Part shown: positions 35,384-46,879 of the stretch, piece by piece
Layout of the letters: the number at the start of each line of letters is the position of its first letter
How positions within the stretch are numbered: the stretch's first letter is position 1
Notes under the pieces: generated by a model
What the model was told of the DNA's origin: nothing
Seen by the model: only the letters and a program-made list of their open reading frames with translations
Database searches by the model: none
Translations under genes and position numbers: made by a program
DNA from: Odobenus rosmarus divergens
Lineage: Eukaryota; Chordata; Mammalia; Carnivora; Odobenidae
DNA length: 64,000 nucleotides
Assembly (NCBI RefSeq): GCF_000321225.1
Contig: NW_004450276.1
Location: 2,766,428-2,830,427, forward strand
Reading direction: 5' to 3'

Positions 35384-35470
35384 CCGCCCCCCATGTGAGA
35401 TGTGTGATGTTTGTTCTTCAGGCACTCCTGGCTGTCCCTGTGCTTTAATAAAATCACCTTTTTGAAAAAA
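35384..35470 (+). mobile_element. Piece of ERV1-like LTR ending at its polyadenylation site
   Basis: GTCCCTGTGCTTTAATAAAA then TCACCTTTTTG is almost identical to the LTR at 13406-13979. It stops there, and a run of eight A follows. Ending where LTR RNA is polyadenylated suggests a retroposed transcript end rather than a solo LTR. Confidence 0.5.
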
Positions 35471-35573
35471 AATTTTTTTTAAGTATTCTGTCTTTATATA
35501 TGTTATTACACCTGCTTTATACAAATTCCAAAGTTGACAATATGCTCAGACAGAGACACTTAGATATATTTAT

Positions 35574-35782
35574 TTATTTATTTATTTTTAGATTTATTTA
35601 TTTATTTATTTATTTGAGAGAGAGAGAATGAGAGATAGAGAGCACGAGAGGGAAGAGGGTCAGAGGGAGAAGCAGACTCCCCGCCGAGCAGGGAGCCCGA
35701 TGCGGGACTCGATCCCGGGACTCCAGGATCATGACCTGAGCCGAAAGCAGTCGCTTAACCAGCTGAGCCACCCAGGCGCCCT
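35574..35782 (-). mobile_element. CanSINE, CACGAGAG subfamily
   Basis: The body CACGAGAGGGAAGAGGGTCA is shared with 44063-44262. The ATTT-rich tail is at 35571-35611. The flanks TTAGATATATTTA and TTGATATATTTAAA are an approximate duplication. Confidence 0.9.
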
Positions 35783-35897
35783 TGATATATTTAAATACCA
35801 GGAAGCAACCAGCTCCTGAGTGCAGTGAATTCTGAGGTCGGTCTATAGTAAGAAGACTGGTTATTACCTTAAAGTTCTGTTTAAGAATAACTTCCCA

Positions 35898-36103
35898 GGG
35901 CGCCTGGGTGGCTCAGTCAATTAAGCGTCTGCCTTCGGCTCAGGTCACACTCCCCAGGGTCCTGGGATCAAGCCCCATGTCAGGATCTCTGCTTTATAGG
36001 GAGTCTGCTTCTACCTCTACCTGCTACCCTTCCCCCTCCTTACCCCTGCTCATGCTCTCTCTCTTCTTCTCTCAAATAAGTAAATACATAAAATCTTAAA
36101 AGG
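35898..36103 (+). mobile_element. CanSINE
   Basis: The sense head is GGGCGCCTGGGTGGCTCAGT and the tail ACATAAAATCTTAAAAGG. The duplication AAGAATAACTTCCCA (35883-35897) against AAGAAGAACTTCCCA (36104-36118) has one change. Confidence 0.92.
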
Positions 36104-38537
36104 AAGAAGAACTTCCCATCCTTAACAACTATAAAAAATGTGATCATAGTGAATGCTATCACATGGGAACATTAAAAAAAGGAGATTTCAGGGATATTAC
36201 AACACTACTATTAGACTTTCCGGTACGACTATGTGATATAAAGAAAAGTTTAAGTAAGTCACCTTTGAGTTTAGCATTGGGGTCTGAAGGAGAAAAAAAT
36301 ATAAGGAATATGTCAGAACAACAGCAAAAGTCTGAGACATTGTTTTTTGTGTGGAAAAAAATCCTCATCGCTGTGCAGAAATCTCTAGAAATGTTATACT
36401 CTAGGGTTTGAGAGACTGAGATGAAGCAATAAAAAATAAGCTCTCTTCTGGAAGAAACCCGAGCTGAAAACTGATGAAGTAAGAACGGTGCCAAGGTTCA
36501 GCTGCATTTTTATCTCACATGCCTGCCTGCATTCAGATTTGACCAGGTCATGAGGTAAAATGGGTTTGTCTGGTCGTGCCTGGTGGCCATTTATTTCCAT
36601 AACGAACCCATTCAATGACACAAAGGCAAGGAGAGTGTAAATCAGGCCATTTCCAAATGTGATTTTCTAATTTGCCTAAGAGCCCAAGACTGTTTGACAA
36701 TTGACTAGATAATTCCACTGACAAATTGTTAATGATTATATGTATTTAATTACTTACTAATTTATACACCACTATGGTCCACGAGTAATACAAAGCAACT
36801 TAATCAGGATATTTATATAGTTCCTCACATTTAATGCGTTTTAGCAGGTTTCGTCTGTTCTTACGATAAGGCTGTGAGACCAGGAGCAACAGCTCACTTT
36901 CCCAGCTAGAGGAGCTGCAGTCCACAAAAATTAGTCGACCTGCTCAGTTGTGAGGGAGGTATTGGTGTTGTCTCCTTGATAGACGGGAAGTGAAACAGAA
37001 AAGAAGCTGATTGCTAAAGAAGACATACCTAGTTGGAGGTGGGATTTCAACTCAGATTTACTGACCTCAAAGGACTGTCATCAACTATTGTGGTGTATTA
37101 CCTCCTCAAAATGTTGTTTTTCTGAACGTTTTAGCCAATAAAAAAATGGAGTCATTCAGTTGATTCGTATTTCCAAATACTAGTTTTTAGAACATGGTTG
37201 CAATTTAGAGTAAATTTCAAATTCTTCTGATGCTATGAGACATTGCATTTTTATCTCGGAAATACCGGTCCATCTAGAGAATTCTGCTTATATTTACTTG
37301 TGTGATTTTACCCAGTAAATTCTAAAAGAAAGTTAACCTTGGTAGAGAAACATCTGCTGTTTTATCTGTGGAGAAACCCTGAGTCATTGCAGCTGATTTC
37401 AAAAAGAGTTCAAAATAGTGTGTTAACCTTTACTGTCCATCATGTGCACTCAACAAATATGTTTTTCAACCTGACAAAACAGAATTGATTACCCGTGACT
37501 CAATTTCTTTACTATTAAAATGCCATTAGTCTCCAGTGTATTACAGAAGTTAAAATAAGAATATAAGAAGTGACGGGAAAATTAACACTGGATGCTATCC
37601 CATCTAAAATTTGGACTTCTTTTAGTCGTGAGGAAAAGCCCAAAGTGGCTTTGGGAGACATTTTCTGAGAGCTCTTTACCATGTGTTTAGTCAAAGTAAA
37701 CACATTCACTAACTGTCTCTGTTTTGCTGAGTACTAAATAGCGATAAAATGTTACTGTGCTAACACGTTTTCTCCGGCCACAAGGTTTTGAGACTAAGAA
37801 TCCAATATGGCTGATGCCGGAACTCGGCAGTTCAGTTCACCCTCCTCCAGGGGTCCCTGGAACTCAGCCTCTGTAAAGCTCTTCCTCTGTGTGGGGGTGG
37901 AATAGGTGGTCCTTGAGATGTGACAGTTGCCATGTATCTTCTTTGTTCCACTTGATACCTGGGTCATCACACTTCTGAAGTGCTTGCCTAGAGGACCCCT
38001 TAAGAATTCTTCCGCTCTGATGCCAGGCAAAGCCTTTCTGCATAACCCAGCTGCTGCTACCTGGGCAACATACCTCTGGGTAGGTGCCTGAGGCTTCAGT
38101 CTCCTGCAGTGGGTGAGGATGACCTTTATCTTTTTCTCCCTTTCCTTCTGCTATGGACACTCCTTTTAGGATGTAAAGCTGATCCCCCGCAGCAGCACGT
38201 GTCTTTGAACCATTCTGACAGTTCTCAAATATGGTTGAGAAACCGCCAACGTGCCTCAGCCCCACTTCTCTGGATTTTGGTGCTTTTTTTCTCCCTTATA
38301 TTTCTGGGCAGTCACCTCCCTGGGATTCTGTCAACAGATTAGACATAAGTCTTGTCAAAGCTTTTACAACGTGTGGGTAACAAGTTGTAGATTTCTACAT
38401 GTTGTGGAGAATTAAATTGGGAACATTCTATAACAATTAGAGAAAAATTAAAAGTTAATTATGAAAGAATTAAACATGAAACAATTAAGAATTAGGAAAA
38501 AGACCAAAATATAACATTTAAATTTAAGGGTGTCATA
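36104..38537. other. Mostly unique DNA, no gene recognised
   Basis: 36815-37110 has a poor antisense MIR likeness (GGTGGGATTTCAACTCAGAT). At 37864-38265 the minus strand has a 133-codon open frame in a better-balanced region. I do not recognise the protein, and the block could be a degraded retroviral or pseudogene piece. Frames at 36159-36494 are open on both strands without signature. Confidence 0.4.
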
Positions 38538-38812
38538 TAAACTTCCAGTTATAAGTTAAGTCCTAGAGATATACAGCACAGTGACTATAGTTAATAATAC
38601 TGTGTTGTGTACTTGAAAATTGCTAAGAGAGTAAATCCTAAAAAGTTCTTATCACAAGAAAAAAAATTGTACTTGTGTGTGGTGACAGATGTTAACTAGT
38701 ATTACTTATGGCGATCATTTTATAATATATACAAACGTGGAATCATTATGTTATACACCTGAAACTAATATAATGTATGCCAATTATATCTCAATGAAAA
38801 AATAAAATAAAT
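38538..38812 (+). mobile_element. L1 (L1MA-like) 3' UTR and tail
   Basis: GATATACAGCACAGTGACTA, TAATAATACTGTGTTGTGTA, GTGGTGACAGATGTTAACTA, TTATACACCTGAAACTAATA and TATATCTCAATGAAAAAATAA are the standard order of this L1 3' end. Confidence 0.8.
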
Positions 38813-39429
38813 ATAAGGGTGATAAACAAAAGATAACGGTAACAAGCGCTTCTTTAAAACCAAGTAGTTTTAGGTTTATGCCTAGGCATCTTGAAAGTCT
38901 GAATGGTTCACACATAATATTGTCTTTAAAACTGGCCTATTTTACTAAGAATGTATTGGATGCAACTTTTGCCTAATGATGGGGAAATGGGTATTCATTG
39001 TGAGAGCCCAGTCGCCAGTAAGACCTTCGTGAGCTTTTGAAGAGGCACTATGCTCGGTATTGACTTTGCTTTTGGAATCTAGGACACAGCTGAAATTGCT
39101 TAGCGCCAACGGCTGACTGTCTCATCTGGAGTAATCTCACAATCTTTTTTTGGCCTAATAGATATTTCAATCTCACACATTCGCCAAACAGACATCAGCT
39201 CTCTTCTCTTTCCATTGTCTCCTTGGAGAGAACTGATAGTCTTTGAAATGCGAAAACAAAAACAAAATAGCAAACTTTAGTTCTAAAATAGTAGTATAGA
39301 ACTAAGATTACAGTTTAATATGAGATAACTTGCTCATATAACAAACTTTAGAACCCTTGTTCTATGCTCATAAATGACCTAATTTAACATTGAAAAAATA
39401 ATCGTTTTGTTTATTCCTCAGTGGAAGGA

Positions 39430-39715
39430 CATTTGGGTTATTTCTAGTTTTTGGCAATTATGAATAAAGCTGCTAAAAAAATTTGTATGCTAGTTTTTAA
39501 CAGAAAATATATCAGTAGTTACCGGGGGTGGGGGTAGGGGTAAAAATTGACTACAAAGGCAAAGGGGAATTTTTTGGGGGGAAGAGGGTTAATGAAATTA
39601 GTCTATATCTTGATTGTGGTGCAGATTGAACAACTCTAAGTAGTAGTGAAAACTCATAGAGCTGTTCACTAAAATGGAGTTTTACTATATGGAGATCATG
39701 CCTTAATTAGAAAAA
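39430..39715 (+). mobile_element. Old L1 remnants in two orientations
   Basis: 39430-39475 (GTTTTTGGCAATTATGAATA) is antisense ORF2. From 39510 sense 3' UTR follows (AGTAGTTACCGGGGGTGGG, TTGATTGTGGTGCAGATTG, AACTCATAGAGCTGTTCAC). These are two separate decayed fragments side by side. Confidence 0.55.
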
Positions 39716-39971
39716 AAGGTAATAGTTTTTATTTAGTTGTTCCCTTACTGCATCTCACTTCCTTTGTGAAGGAGTTCTGAAAGCATCAAGGACATAGAGT
39801 GGAAAAGAGTACAAGAGGTTAAGAAAGGAATTATATAATCATATCAGACAAATGATATTATAGATAGAAAACATTTATAGAAAGTGAGATCGAACTGTTT
39901 GCCCTCTGGTTAAGTAGGATGGTGGGGTATTGTGACAGACACTGCTATGTGTTTCTTAAAACCATTTTATC

Positions 39972-40779
39972 GGGGCTTCTAGACACCGAGCTGCTCTGCA
40001 AGTCACCATGCCGCGTGGAAGCCGGAGCCGCACCTCCCGCATGGCCCCTCCGGCCAGCCGGGCACCTCAGATGAGAGCGGCGCCTAGACCAGCGCCGGCA
40101 GCTCAGCCTCCGGCAGCGGCTCCACCAGCTGCTGTCGGCTCACCTGCTGCTGCGCCCCGGCAGCCGGGTCTCATGGCCCAGATGGCAACCACTGCAGCTG
40201 GCGTGGCTGTGGGCTCTGCTGTCTGGCACACGATAGGTCATGCCATCACTGGGGGCTTCGGTGGAGGAGGCAATGCTGAGCCTTCAGGCCTGACATCACT
40301 TACCAGGAGCCTCAGGGAACCCAGCCAGCGTACCAGGAGCAGCAGCAGTCCGGCCCCATGCCACTATGAGATCAAACAGTTTCTGGAGTGTGACCAGAAC
40401 CAGGGTGACCTGAAGCTTTGTGAAGGTTTCAGCGAGGTGCTGAAACAATGCAGATTTGCAAATGGATTAGCCTAATCAAGAAGTTCAAATTGAAGACATG
40501 GAAAATCATCTCTCATACCCAAGTTAATTTAGCATAAAAATATAATTGGTGGTGAATATATAAAGTGTAAAACCACCAGTTAAGCTTCTCCTTCATCATT
40601 AAATACAGCTTTCTTCAGAATTGGAATGAAACAGGTTGTTCTTACTGTATAGAAGTTCATGAGATGGTTTGAATTTGGGGTTGGGCAGATATTTGTGTGC
40701 CTCCTTAAATCACCTTTTGTGATGTTCTCATTTGTGAATTAATTAGAATAAAGTGATTTTCTCCCCCCCCCAAAAAAAA
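39972..40779 (+). pseudogene. CHCHD2: CHCHD2 processed retrocopy (full mRNA copy)
   Basis: An intronless copy of CHCHD2 mRNA: a short 5' UTR, a 155-codon frame, a 3' UTR, an AATAAA signal at 40747-40752 and an A run at 40772-40779. AAAACCATTTTATC (39958-39971) and AAAACATTTTATC (40776-40788) form the target duplication, the mark of L1-driven insertion. The parent makes a mitochondrial intermembrane-space and nuclear protein tied to respiration and stress response. The copy carries no parental promoter, and I see no CpG island nearby that would replace it, so expression is doubtful although the frame is open. Confidence 0.95.
40008..40475 (+). CDS. CHCHD2: Open reading frame of the CHCHD2 retrocopy, 155 codons
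   Basis: Starts at the parental ATG ([15 protein letters not shown]). It keeps an Arg/Pro/Ala-rich N-terminus, a glycine-rich hydrophobic middle (about 55-84) and a CHCH domain with both CX9C pairs (C118/C128 and C138/C148), ending ANGLA. Three oddities stand out. Trp73 replaces a glycine of the GxxxG-like middle. Residues 93-117 are read in a shifted frame because about one base is lost near 40285 and one gained near 40358; the other frame there still reads [11 protein letters not shown]. Asp129 lies where the human protein has alanine. Any product would have intact CHCH cysteines but a foreign 25-residue linker. No direct evidence shows it is translated. Confidence 0.6.
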   Translation: MPRGSRSRTSRMAPPASRAPQMRAAPRPAPAAQPPAAAPPAAVGSPAAAPRQPGLMAQMATTAAGVAVGSAVWHTIGHAITGGFGGGGNAEPSGLTSLTRSLREPSQRTRSSSSPAPCHYEIKQFLECDQNQGDLKLCEGFSEVLKQCRFANGLA

Positions 40780-40789
40780 CATTTTATCT

Positions 40790-41110
40790 ACCTCCTGGGC
40801 ACACTCTCAGATGATAATTTCCAGCCTCCCTTGCAATTATGTCTGGCCATGTGACTAAATCCTGTACACGTTTTCATGCTGCTTCCAAGCTTGGCCCATA
40901 AAAACTTAAAACTCTCAACTCTTTCTCTTCCCACAAATTCTGGGTGGATGCAGAAGATCCACCAATAGATTTAAGTTGTTGTGGACTTAAATGGAACCAC
41001 AAAGTGGAAGCTACCTGGATCCCTGAATCACCATATGGAAGGAAACTTTCAACTGGTGGGTAATTGGAATAAAAAATAAACTTTTATTTTGTTAAAGGAA
41101 CTGGAATTTA
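40790..41110 (+). mobile_element. Ancient repeat, same unresolved family as 9930-10200
   Basis: GTCTGGCCATGTGACTAAAT, CTTGGCCCATAAAAAC, GGATCCCTGAATCACCATAT, GGAATAAAAAATAAACTTTT then GGAATTTATTAGGTTTC. It has an LTR-like layout ending in a polyadenylation block. Confidence 0.45.
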
Positions 41111-41578
41111 TTAGGTTTCTTTGTTGTAGAACTCTGTGTTACTTCTCCCAATCCAAACAAAAACAATCATATTTCTTTGCCTATTCAGGCATATTAAAAG
41201 CTTGGAATTTTTGGTAGGAGGAAAATGAGATGATAAGTCCGTGAGGGTGGAGGGCTTCAGATATTTTTGGATGTGGCATTTTTGGTGGGAATATTTTGAG
41301 GGGGTTTCTTTTGACCTATGGGTTTTAAGAACACTTTTTGCATTTTCATTTGGGCTATATTGTTATATGGTACCTGATTTGTCTTATTAATGGGGAGGGT
41401 ATATTAAAAACATTCTACTATGTTGGTAGATCTCTATTTCTCATTGTGTTATATAATTTTTTGCTTTGTATTCATTGAACTTATGTTATTAGTTACATAT
41501 AATTTTAGAACCGATATTCTTCCATGTGTATTGAAACCTTTTTTTGAAAATTGTATCATTATGAATTGACCTATTTCT
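41111..41578. other. AT-rich DNA, nothing recognised
   Basis: Runs of T and A with short frames. It ends at the target site of the next SINE. Confidence 0.5.
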
Positions 41579-41763
41579 TTTTTTTAAGACTTTTTAAAAA
41601 AGATTTTATTTATTTATTTGAGAGAAATAGTGAGAGAGAGTATGAGCAGTGGGGAGAGGGAGAAGCAGGTTCCCTGCTGAGCAGGGTTCTCAATTCCAGG
41701 ACCCTGAGGTCATAACCTGAGCCGAAGGGAGACGCTTAACTGCCTGAGCCACCCAGGTGCCCC
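41579..41763 (-). mobile_element. CanSINE
   Basis: TGAATTGACCTATTTCT (41562-41578) and TGAATTGATCTATTTCT (41764-41780) differ at one base. A small loss in the body joins GAGCAGGG directly to TTCTCAATTCCAGG. Confidence 0.93.
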
Positions 41764-42574
41764 TGAATTGATCTATTTCTAATAATGCTCTTAGTTTATG
41801 AATGAATTGTTGGTATTAGTGGAATTATGCAGGTTTTCCTTTGGTTAGTATTTGCTTAGCATATAAATTTCTATTTTTTATGCTTTTGTACTTTCTATAT
41901 CTTTATGTTTTTGATATATTTTCTATAAATAAGATATAGCTGAATTAAACATTTTATAATTTTCTTTTTCTTAAATTGAAATATTTGGTCCATATAATTT
42001 TAAATCATTAACATATTTGGAATAATCTCTCTTATTTTATTTTATGACTTCAGGGTATCTTACCCACAGAATGGTTTTAGTGAAAGGATAGATATGTAGA
42101 TCAATGGGACAAAATTGGGAATCCAGAAATCTACTCATACCTATGTATGTAACTTGTTTTCAACAATGGTGATGAAGCAACTTATTAAAGGAAAGTCTTT
42201 TCAACAAATAGTGTTAGAACAAATGGATATCCATATAAAAAAATAAACCTCAATCCTTACCTTAACTTATATACAAAAATTAACTTGAAATGGATTATAG
42301 ACTTAAATGGAAAAGTTAAAAGTAAAAAACTTCTAGAAGAAAACCTAGGATGAAATATTTTTTGCAACTTTGAGTAGGAACTTTTCTTAGATACCACACA
42401 AAAATCATGACCTACAAAAGAAAAATATTGGACCTTATCAAGATTACAGATTTTGCTCTTCAAAAGATACTGCTAAGAAAATGTAAGATAAGCCACAGAA
42501 TTGAATAAATTATTTGCAATACATATTTCTGACAAAAGACATATCTAGAATATATATAAAGACTTTCTTTTTTA

Positions 42575-42699
42575 CCATTTTTGCTATTTTTTTATTTTAT
42601 TTTATTATTATGTTATGTTAATCACCATACATTACATTAGTTTTTGATGTAGTGTTCCATGATTCATTGTTTGCGTATAACACCCAGTGCTCCATGCAG
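42575..42699 (-). mobile_element. Very short L1 3' stub
   Basis: About 110 bases ending TTCATTGTTTGCGTATAACACC antisense, the same L1 tip seen at positions 1-35. The flanks AAGACTTTCTTTTT and AAGACTTCCTTTTT look like its target duplication, so reverse transcription stopped almost at once. Confidence 0.75.
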
Positions 42700-42710
42700 A
42701 AGACTTCCTT

Positions 42711-42893
42711 TTTTTTAAGATTTTATTTATTTGTTTGAGAGAGAGACAGAGAGAGCACAAGCAGAGGGAGAGGGAGAGGGAGAAGCAGACTCCCCACTGA
42801 GCTGGGAGCCTGACTTGGGGCTCGATTCCAGGACCTAGAGATCATGAGCTAAGCCGAAGGCAGACACCCAACCATCTGAGCCACCCACCCAAC
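42711..42893 (-). mobile_element. CanSINE beside the L1 stub
   Basis: The tail side is TTTTTTAAGATTTTATTTAT. The head is altered at its very end (GAGCCACCCACCCAACC). The target duplication is unclear because it overlaps that of the L1 stub. Confidence 0.88.
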
Positions 42894-43074
42894 CTAAGTT
42901 TCTTAATTAAAAAATAAGAACATGAACTGCCCAATTTAAAAATGAGCAAAAAATTTCAAAAGATACTTTAGAAAACTGTGGTCAATACCACATAAAATGA
43001 TGTTCAACATCATTAGGAGAATGCAAGTCGAGACCATGAGATGTCACTACTTATCAGTAGAACACTGACATTAA

Positions 43075-43254
43075 GTGCCTGGGTCAGTTAGGCATCTGCC
43101 TTTGGCTCAGGTTGTGGTCCTGGGATGAAGCCCTGCATCAGGTTCCCCGCTCGAAAAGTGGGGAGCCTGCTTTTCCCTCTCCCTCTGCCTGCCACTCCCC
43201 CTGCTTGTGCTCTCTCTCTCTCTGTCAAATAAATAAATAAAATCTTAAAAAAAA
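43075..43254 (+). mobile_element. CanSINE with perfect 16-bp duplication
   Basis: AGAACACTGACATTAA is identical at 43059-43074 and 43255-43270. The head is shortened (GTGCCTGGGTCAGTTAGGC) and the tail is AAATAAATAAAATCTTA. Confidence 0.94.
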
Positions 43255-43849
43255 AGAACACTGACATTAAAATTGCCAAGAATACACATTTTCATGAGAA
43301 TGTGAAGCAACAGGAACTCTCATATGCTTACAAGTACTTTGGAAGATTGACACTTACTTTAATAAGTAAGCGAATACCTACCTTATGATCCAGGCATTTC
43401 ACTCTAGGTATGAAATGAAAAATAAAAAAATAAAAAAATAAAATATCCACACTAAAGTGAATGATTGTAACAGGTTTAATAATAGCCAAAAAGTGGAAAC
43501 CACCTAAATGTCTTATCAGTGAATTTTTAAAAATGTGCCATATCTATTCAACTGAATGTTATTCAGAAATAAAAAACATTGAAATACTGATTCATAATAC
43601 AACACGAATTATCCTCAAAATTGTTATGCTAAGTGAAAGGATCCACACAAAAAATACATTTTGTATGATGCCATTCATGCAAAAAAGAATAAAAAATGCT
43701 ATACTGGCAACAATATGTATCTGTGGTTGTCTGGTGCCAGTGGTAAGGGTTGGGGTACACTGCAGAAGGGCTTGAGGAAATTGTACACATTAAATGCTTG
43801 CGGTTCATTTTCAATGTATTATAAACCAATAAATTTGGATTATATACTT

Positions 43850-44470
43850 TTAATTGGGCTTAGTATGCGGGTAGCTAATTTTTCTCAGCATACATATAAT
43901 TCCACCATCTTCCGGTTTCCACTGTTACAAATGATAATCATCTGTTAATGCAATTATTATTCCTTTATAGTAATCGTCTTTTTTTCCGCTCTGGTTCTAT
44001 TTAGACTTTTTCTTTTTCTTTGGTTTTGATGGTTTCATTGCGATATGGATTTCTCTTTCTTTTTTTTTTTTTAAAGATTTTATTTATTTATTTGAGAGAG
44101 AGAGAGAATGAGAGATAGAGAGCACGAGAGGGAAGAGGGTCAGAGGGAGAAGCAGACTCCCTGCTGAGCAGGGAGCCCGACGCGGGACTCGATCCCGGGA
44201 CTCCAGGATCATGACCTGAGCCGAAGGCAGTTGCCCAACCAACTGAGCCACCCAGGCGCCCCTGGATTTCTCTTTCTTTATTCTACTTGATATTTGTGAA
44301 GCTTTCTGAATCTATGGGGAGGGGTCTTCTGTAAGTTTTAGAAACATTAAGTCATTGTTTATTCAAATATTTCCCATAATTCATTCTCTTTCCCCTCTCC
44401 TTCTATTAAACTCTTATTTGTGCATGCTTTGGGCATTGTTTTCTGCTCCTGCACCTTTAAAGCCATAAAA
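43850..44470 (-). mobile_element. Old L1 (L1M) 5'-region remnant
   Basis: CATCTTCCGGTTTCCACTGT, GGTTTTGATGGTTTCATTGC, and after the SINE GAAGCTTTCTGAATCTATGG, TTATTCAAATATTTCCCATA, and CTCTTATTTGTGCATGCTTT. This antisense stretch is a known L1M pattern. Confidence 0.55.
44063..44262 (-). mobile_element. CanSINE, CACGAGAG subfamily
   Basis: TGGATTTCTCTTTCTTT is identical at 44046-44062 and 44263-44279. It is nearly the same as 35574-35782 in the body, so the two are close sister insertions. Confidence 0.95.
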
Positions 44471-46875
44471 GTCAAAGCTTCAAATTCCTAAGCTCAGAAA
44501 TTGGCTTTCTCCAAGGAATAACCTATTTTAAATTCTCTATTTACCTTGCTGGGTTTCTGCCCTCACTTAAATTTTGGCATCTGAGTATTACTTTCTTGCT
44601 GGATATAGGCATTTGAAAAGATTTACAAATATATCTGACTTAGTATTTTAATTTGTTTCTCACTGGAGGATCAGTTATGGAACCCAGTCTGTACTTTCAG
44701 AAAATGGAACTGCATGGTACAGATGACCTCATTTAAATAATTGCATTATGATATATCTATTACAATTTAAATTAATGATTATCCCTTAACCACTACATAC
44801 CTCAGGTTCTGTTTTTGGGAGCTGAAAAAGGGTTTATAAACACAAAACACGTTAGGAAATCCTGGAGAGAATTTGTTTTGGTGGTACCGAATAATCTCAG
44901 GTCTACTTGCAATGAGATTGCAACAAAGCCAGAAACTTTTATATTGAACAGGAGATTATATTGCGAAGAGTATGCGATTTCTTAACAGTTTACATTAGAA
45001 ATTGTATATTTATTTCAGAATGATCTCAAATTATGGGAAGAAAATTTGGTAGCTGTGATGAAAATCTTTTGAGACACTTGTGATATTAGAAGAAAAAGGA
45101 ACATTCATTTCTTTTCTCTAGGTTGGTGAAATAATATTTCAGAAATGACAGATCTTACAGATAGAAAGTTTTTAACTTGATCATTATTCAACTCATGCCA
45201 ATTTAAAGTGTATTCAATAGACAAGTTATTCTCAATATTTTGGAATTTGATACCTAGTTTGACTTCATAATCATTTTACTTTATTTTATGAAACCTTTGT
45301 GAATTTCAGATAATGTAGTGGTGTTGACCAAGTTTGAGCCCTAGCATTCCTAATGTGCATTGGCCAGTGTCCTATCTTCTGCTTATATATGCCAATTTTA
45401 GCTGTTTTCCACATCTCTCATGTAAATAACTGTACTCTTAGCTTATAAAATTGATTATACACACACAAACACATACATCAATGAAATAAGCAGTTTACTT
45501 TCAGCTCCAAAAGATTTATATAAACATTTATAATGAACTAATTTATATGTCTATATTATTTTTGGTACTGCCATCAATGTCCTAAATATATTTGTTGTTT
45601 AATGTTGTTAAGAAATAAGGAGATTTTGAATTTATATCTTAGTATGGGCCATTCTGGATGAGATTCCTACTTTTTTTTGAATAAAACATTTCTAAATTGT
45701 CACGTCTTGCAATGCACTTTGAAGTTTGTTAGTTGTGCATTCATATTTTAGATGCATGGTAATTTTATATCCAGCTCTATTTCTGAAAAAAGGCATTGTT
45801 TTAATAAGCCATACTTTAAATTTCTGAATGGAAAATTAAAGAGGAGCATGGGCTTACATCAGGCTCCGGTTTTGAAAAAGCCTGTGTTGTTTGGGTAAGC
45901 ATACTTTAAATCTCTGAACAGAAAGTAATAAGGAAGACAGAGAGCAATATTGGAAATTGTAGAATGAACATAGATTTGGAAGTTTAAGTCTAGTTCTACT
46001 GTTTAACTGATATGTAGCAGCAGAAGAAGAAATTGTATTTCTATAAATTTTAAATCGCTCAAATCTAAAATGAGTTGAATATCAATAAAAAATAAATAAA
46101 ATGAGTTGAATATTGCCCATCAAACAGGGTTATATGTATCAATTAAGTAGAGTATGTGTGATCACTGTTACATAGCAACTCAAAAAATTAACTTTTCTAA
46201 TTTTGGGTCATCCAAAGTTTATTTGGGGGACAAGGACTAAAGGAGCCTGCAGCTTATGCTTAAAGCTTTAAAAAAAAGATGGGAAAAGGAACCACCTTTG
46301 CTGAGAGGAGGCCCTCTATCACTCTTTTGCTGGAGAAAATTTTAAATGAATGGCTGCTTCTGTTTTTGTATTTTGTGTTTTGAAAACCTCTGCTTCCGAT
46401 GCCCAGCTAGGGCCGTCATAGATAGGAAAGTTAGGACAGACGTTCAACTAAAGGCGGCATGCAAAGAATCAGTTAGCAGGAACTTATTCTTTTTAGTATT
46501 TTAGTATTATTTTAGCACTTTTCCAAGCCCCATTGAAATAAGCAATTTCTGTGGAGGATTGTTTGAAGCAGCCCATTGTCCTCTGTGAACTAAGTCAGAG
46601 CATCAAAGAGCTGTGCAGTTAGTATTCATTTATTTTTATTGTGCATCAGGTACCACGCTAAGAGTAAAAGAGAATGGTAATAACATTAAGTGATCTGTCA
46701 TCAGCTCTTGCTAAAGTCAATTAATCCTCCATCTTTGAAGCACTTTACTTGGTTTCTGTTCTGTCTTGGTTTGCTCCACCCTCACTGGCTTTCCTTTCCA
46801 ATGTACCTAGCTGGTATTGCTTATCTCCTTGACCATTAAGAATTAGAATGTCCCTGAACTCAGTCCTTGGTCCAA
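44471..46875. other. Long AT-rich unique stretch, nothing recognised
   Basis: No repeat family, no long frame and no convincing splice pair in about 2.4 kb. It ends abruptly at a CpG-rich block. Weak L2 or MIR likeness lies at 46620-46690. Confidence 0.5.
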
Positions 46876-46879
46876 CCAG

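Larger units (their letters stand above)
42060..43840 (+). mobile_element. Old L1 ORF2 remnant hosting three later insertions
   Basis: Sense ORF2 decay: ATCAATGGGACAAAATTGGG, TGGATTATAGACTTAAATGG, CTAGAAGAAAACCTAGGATG, CATCATTAGGAGAATGCAAG, TTATGATCCAGGCATTTCAC, and ATTCAACTGAATGTTATTCAG. It is interrupted at 42575-42699 (L1 stub) and at 42711 and 43075 (SINEs). Confidence 0.75.
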
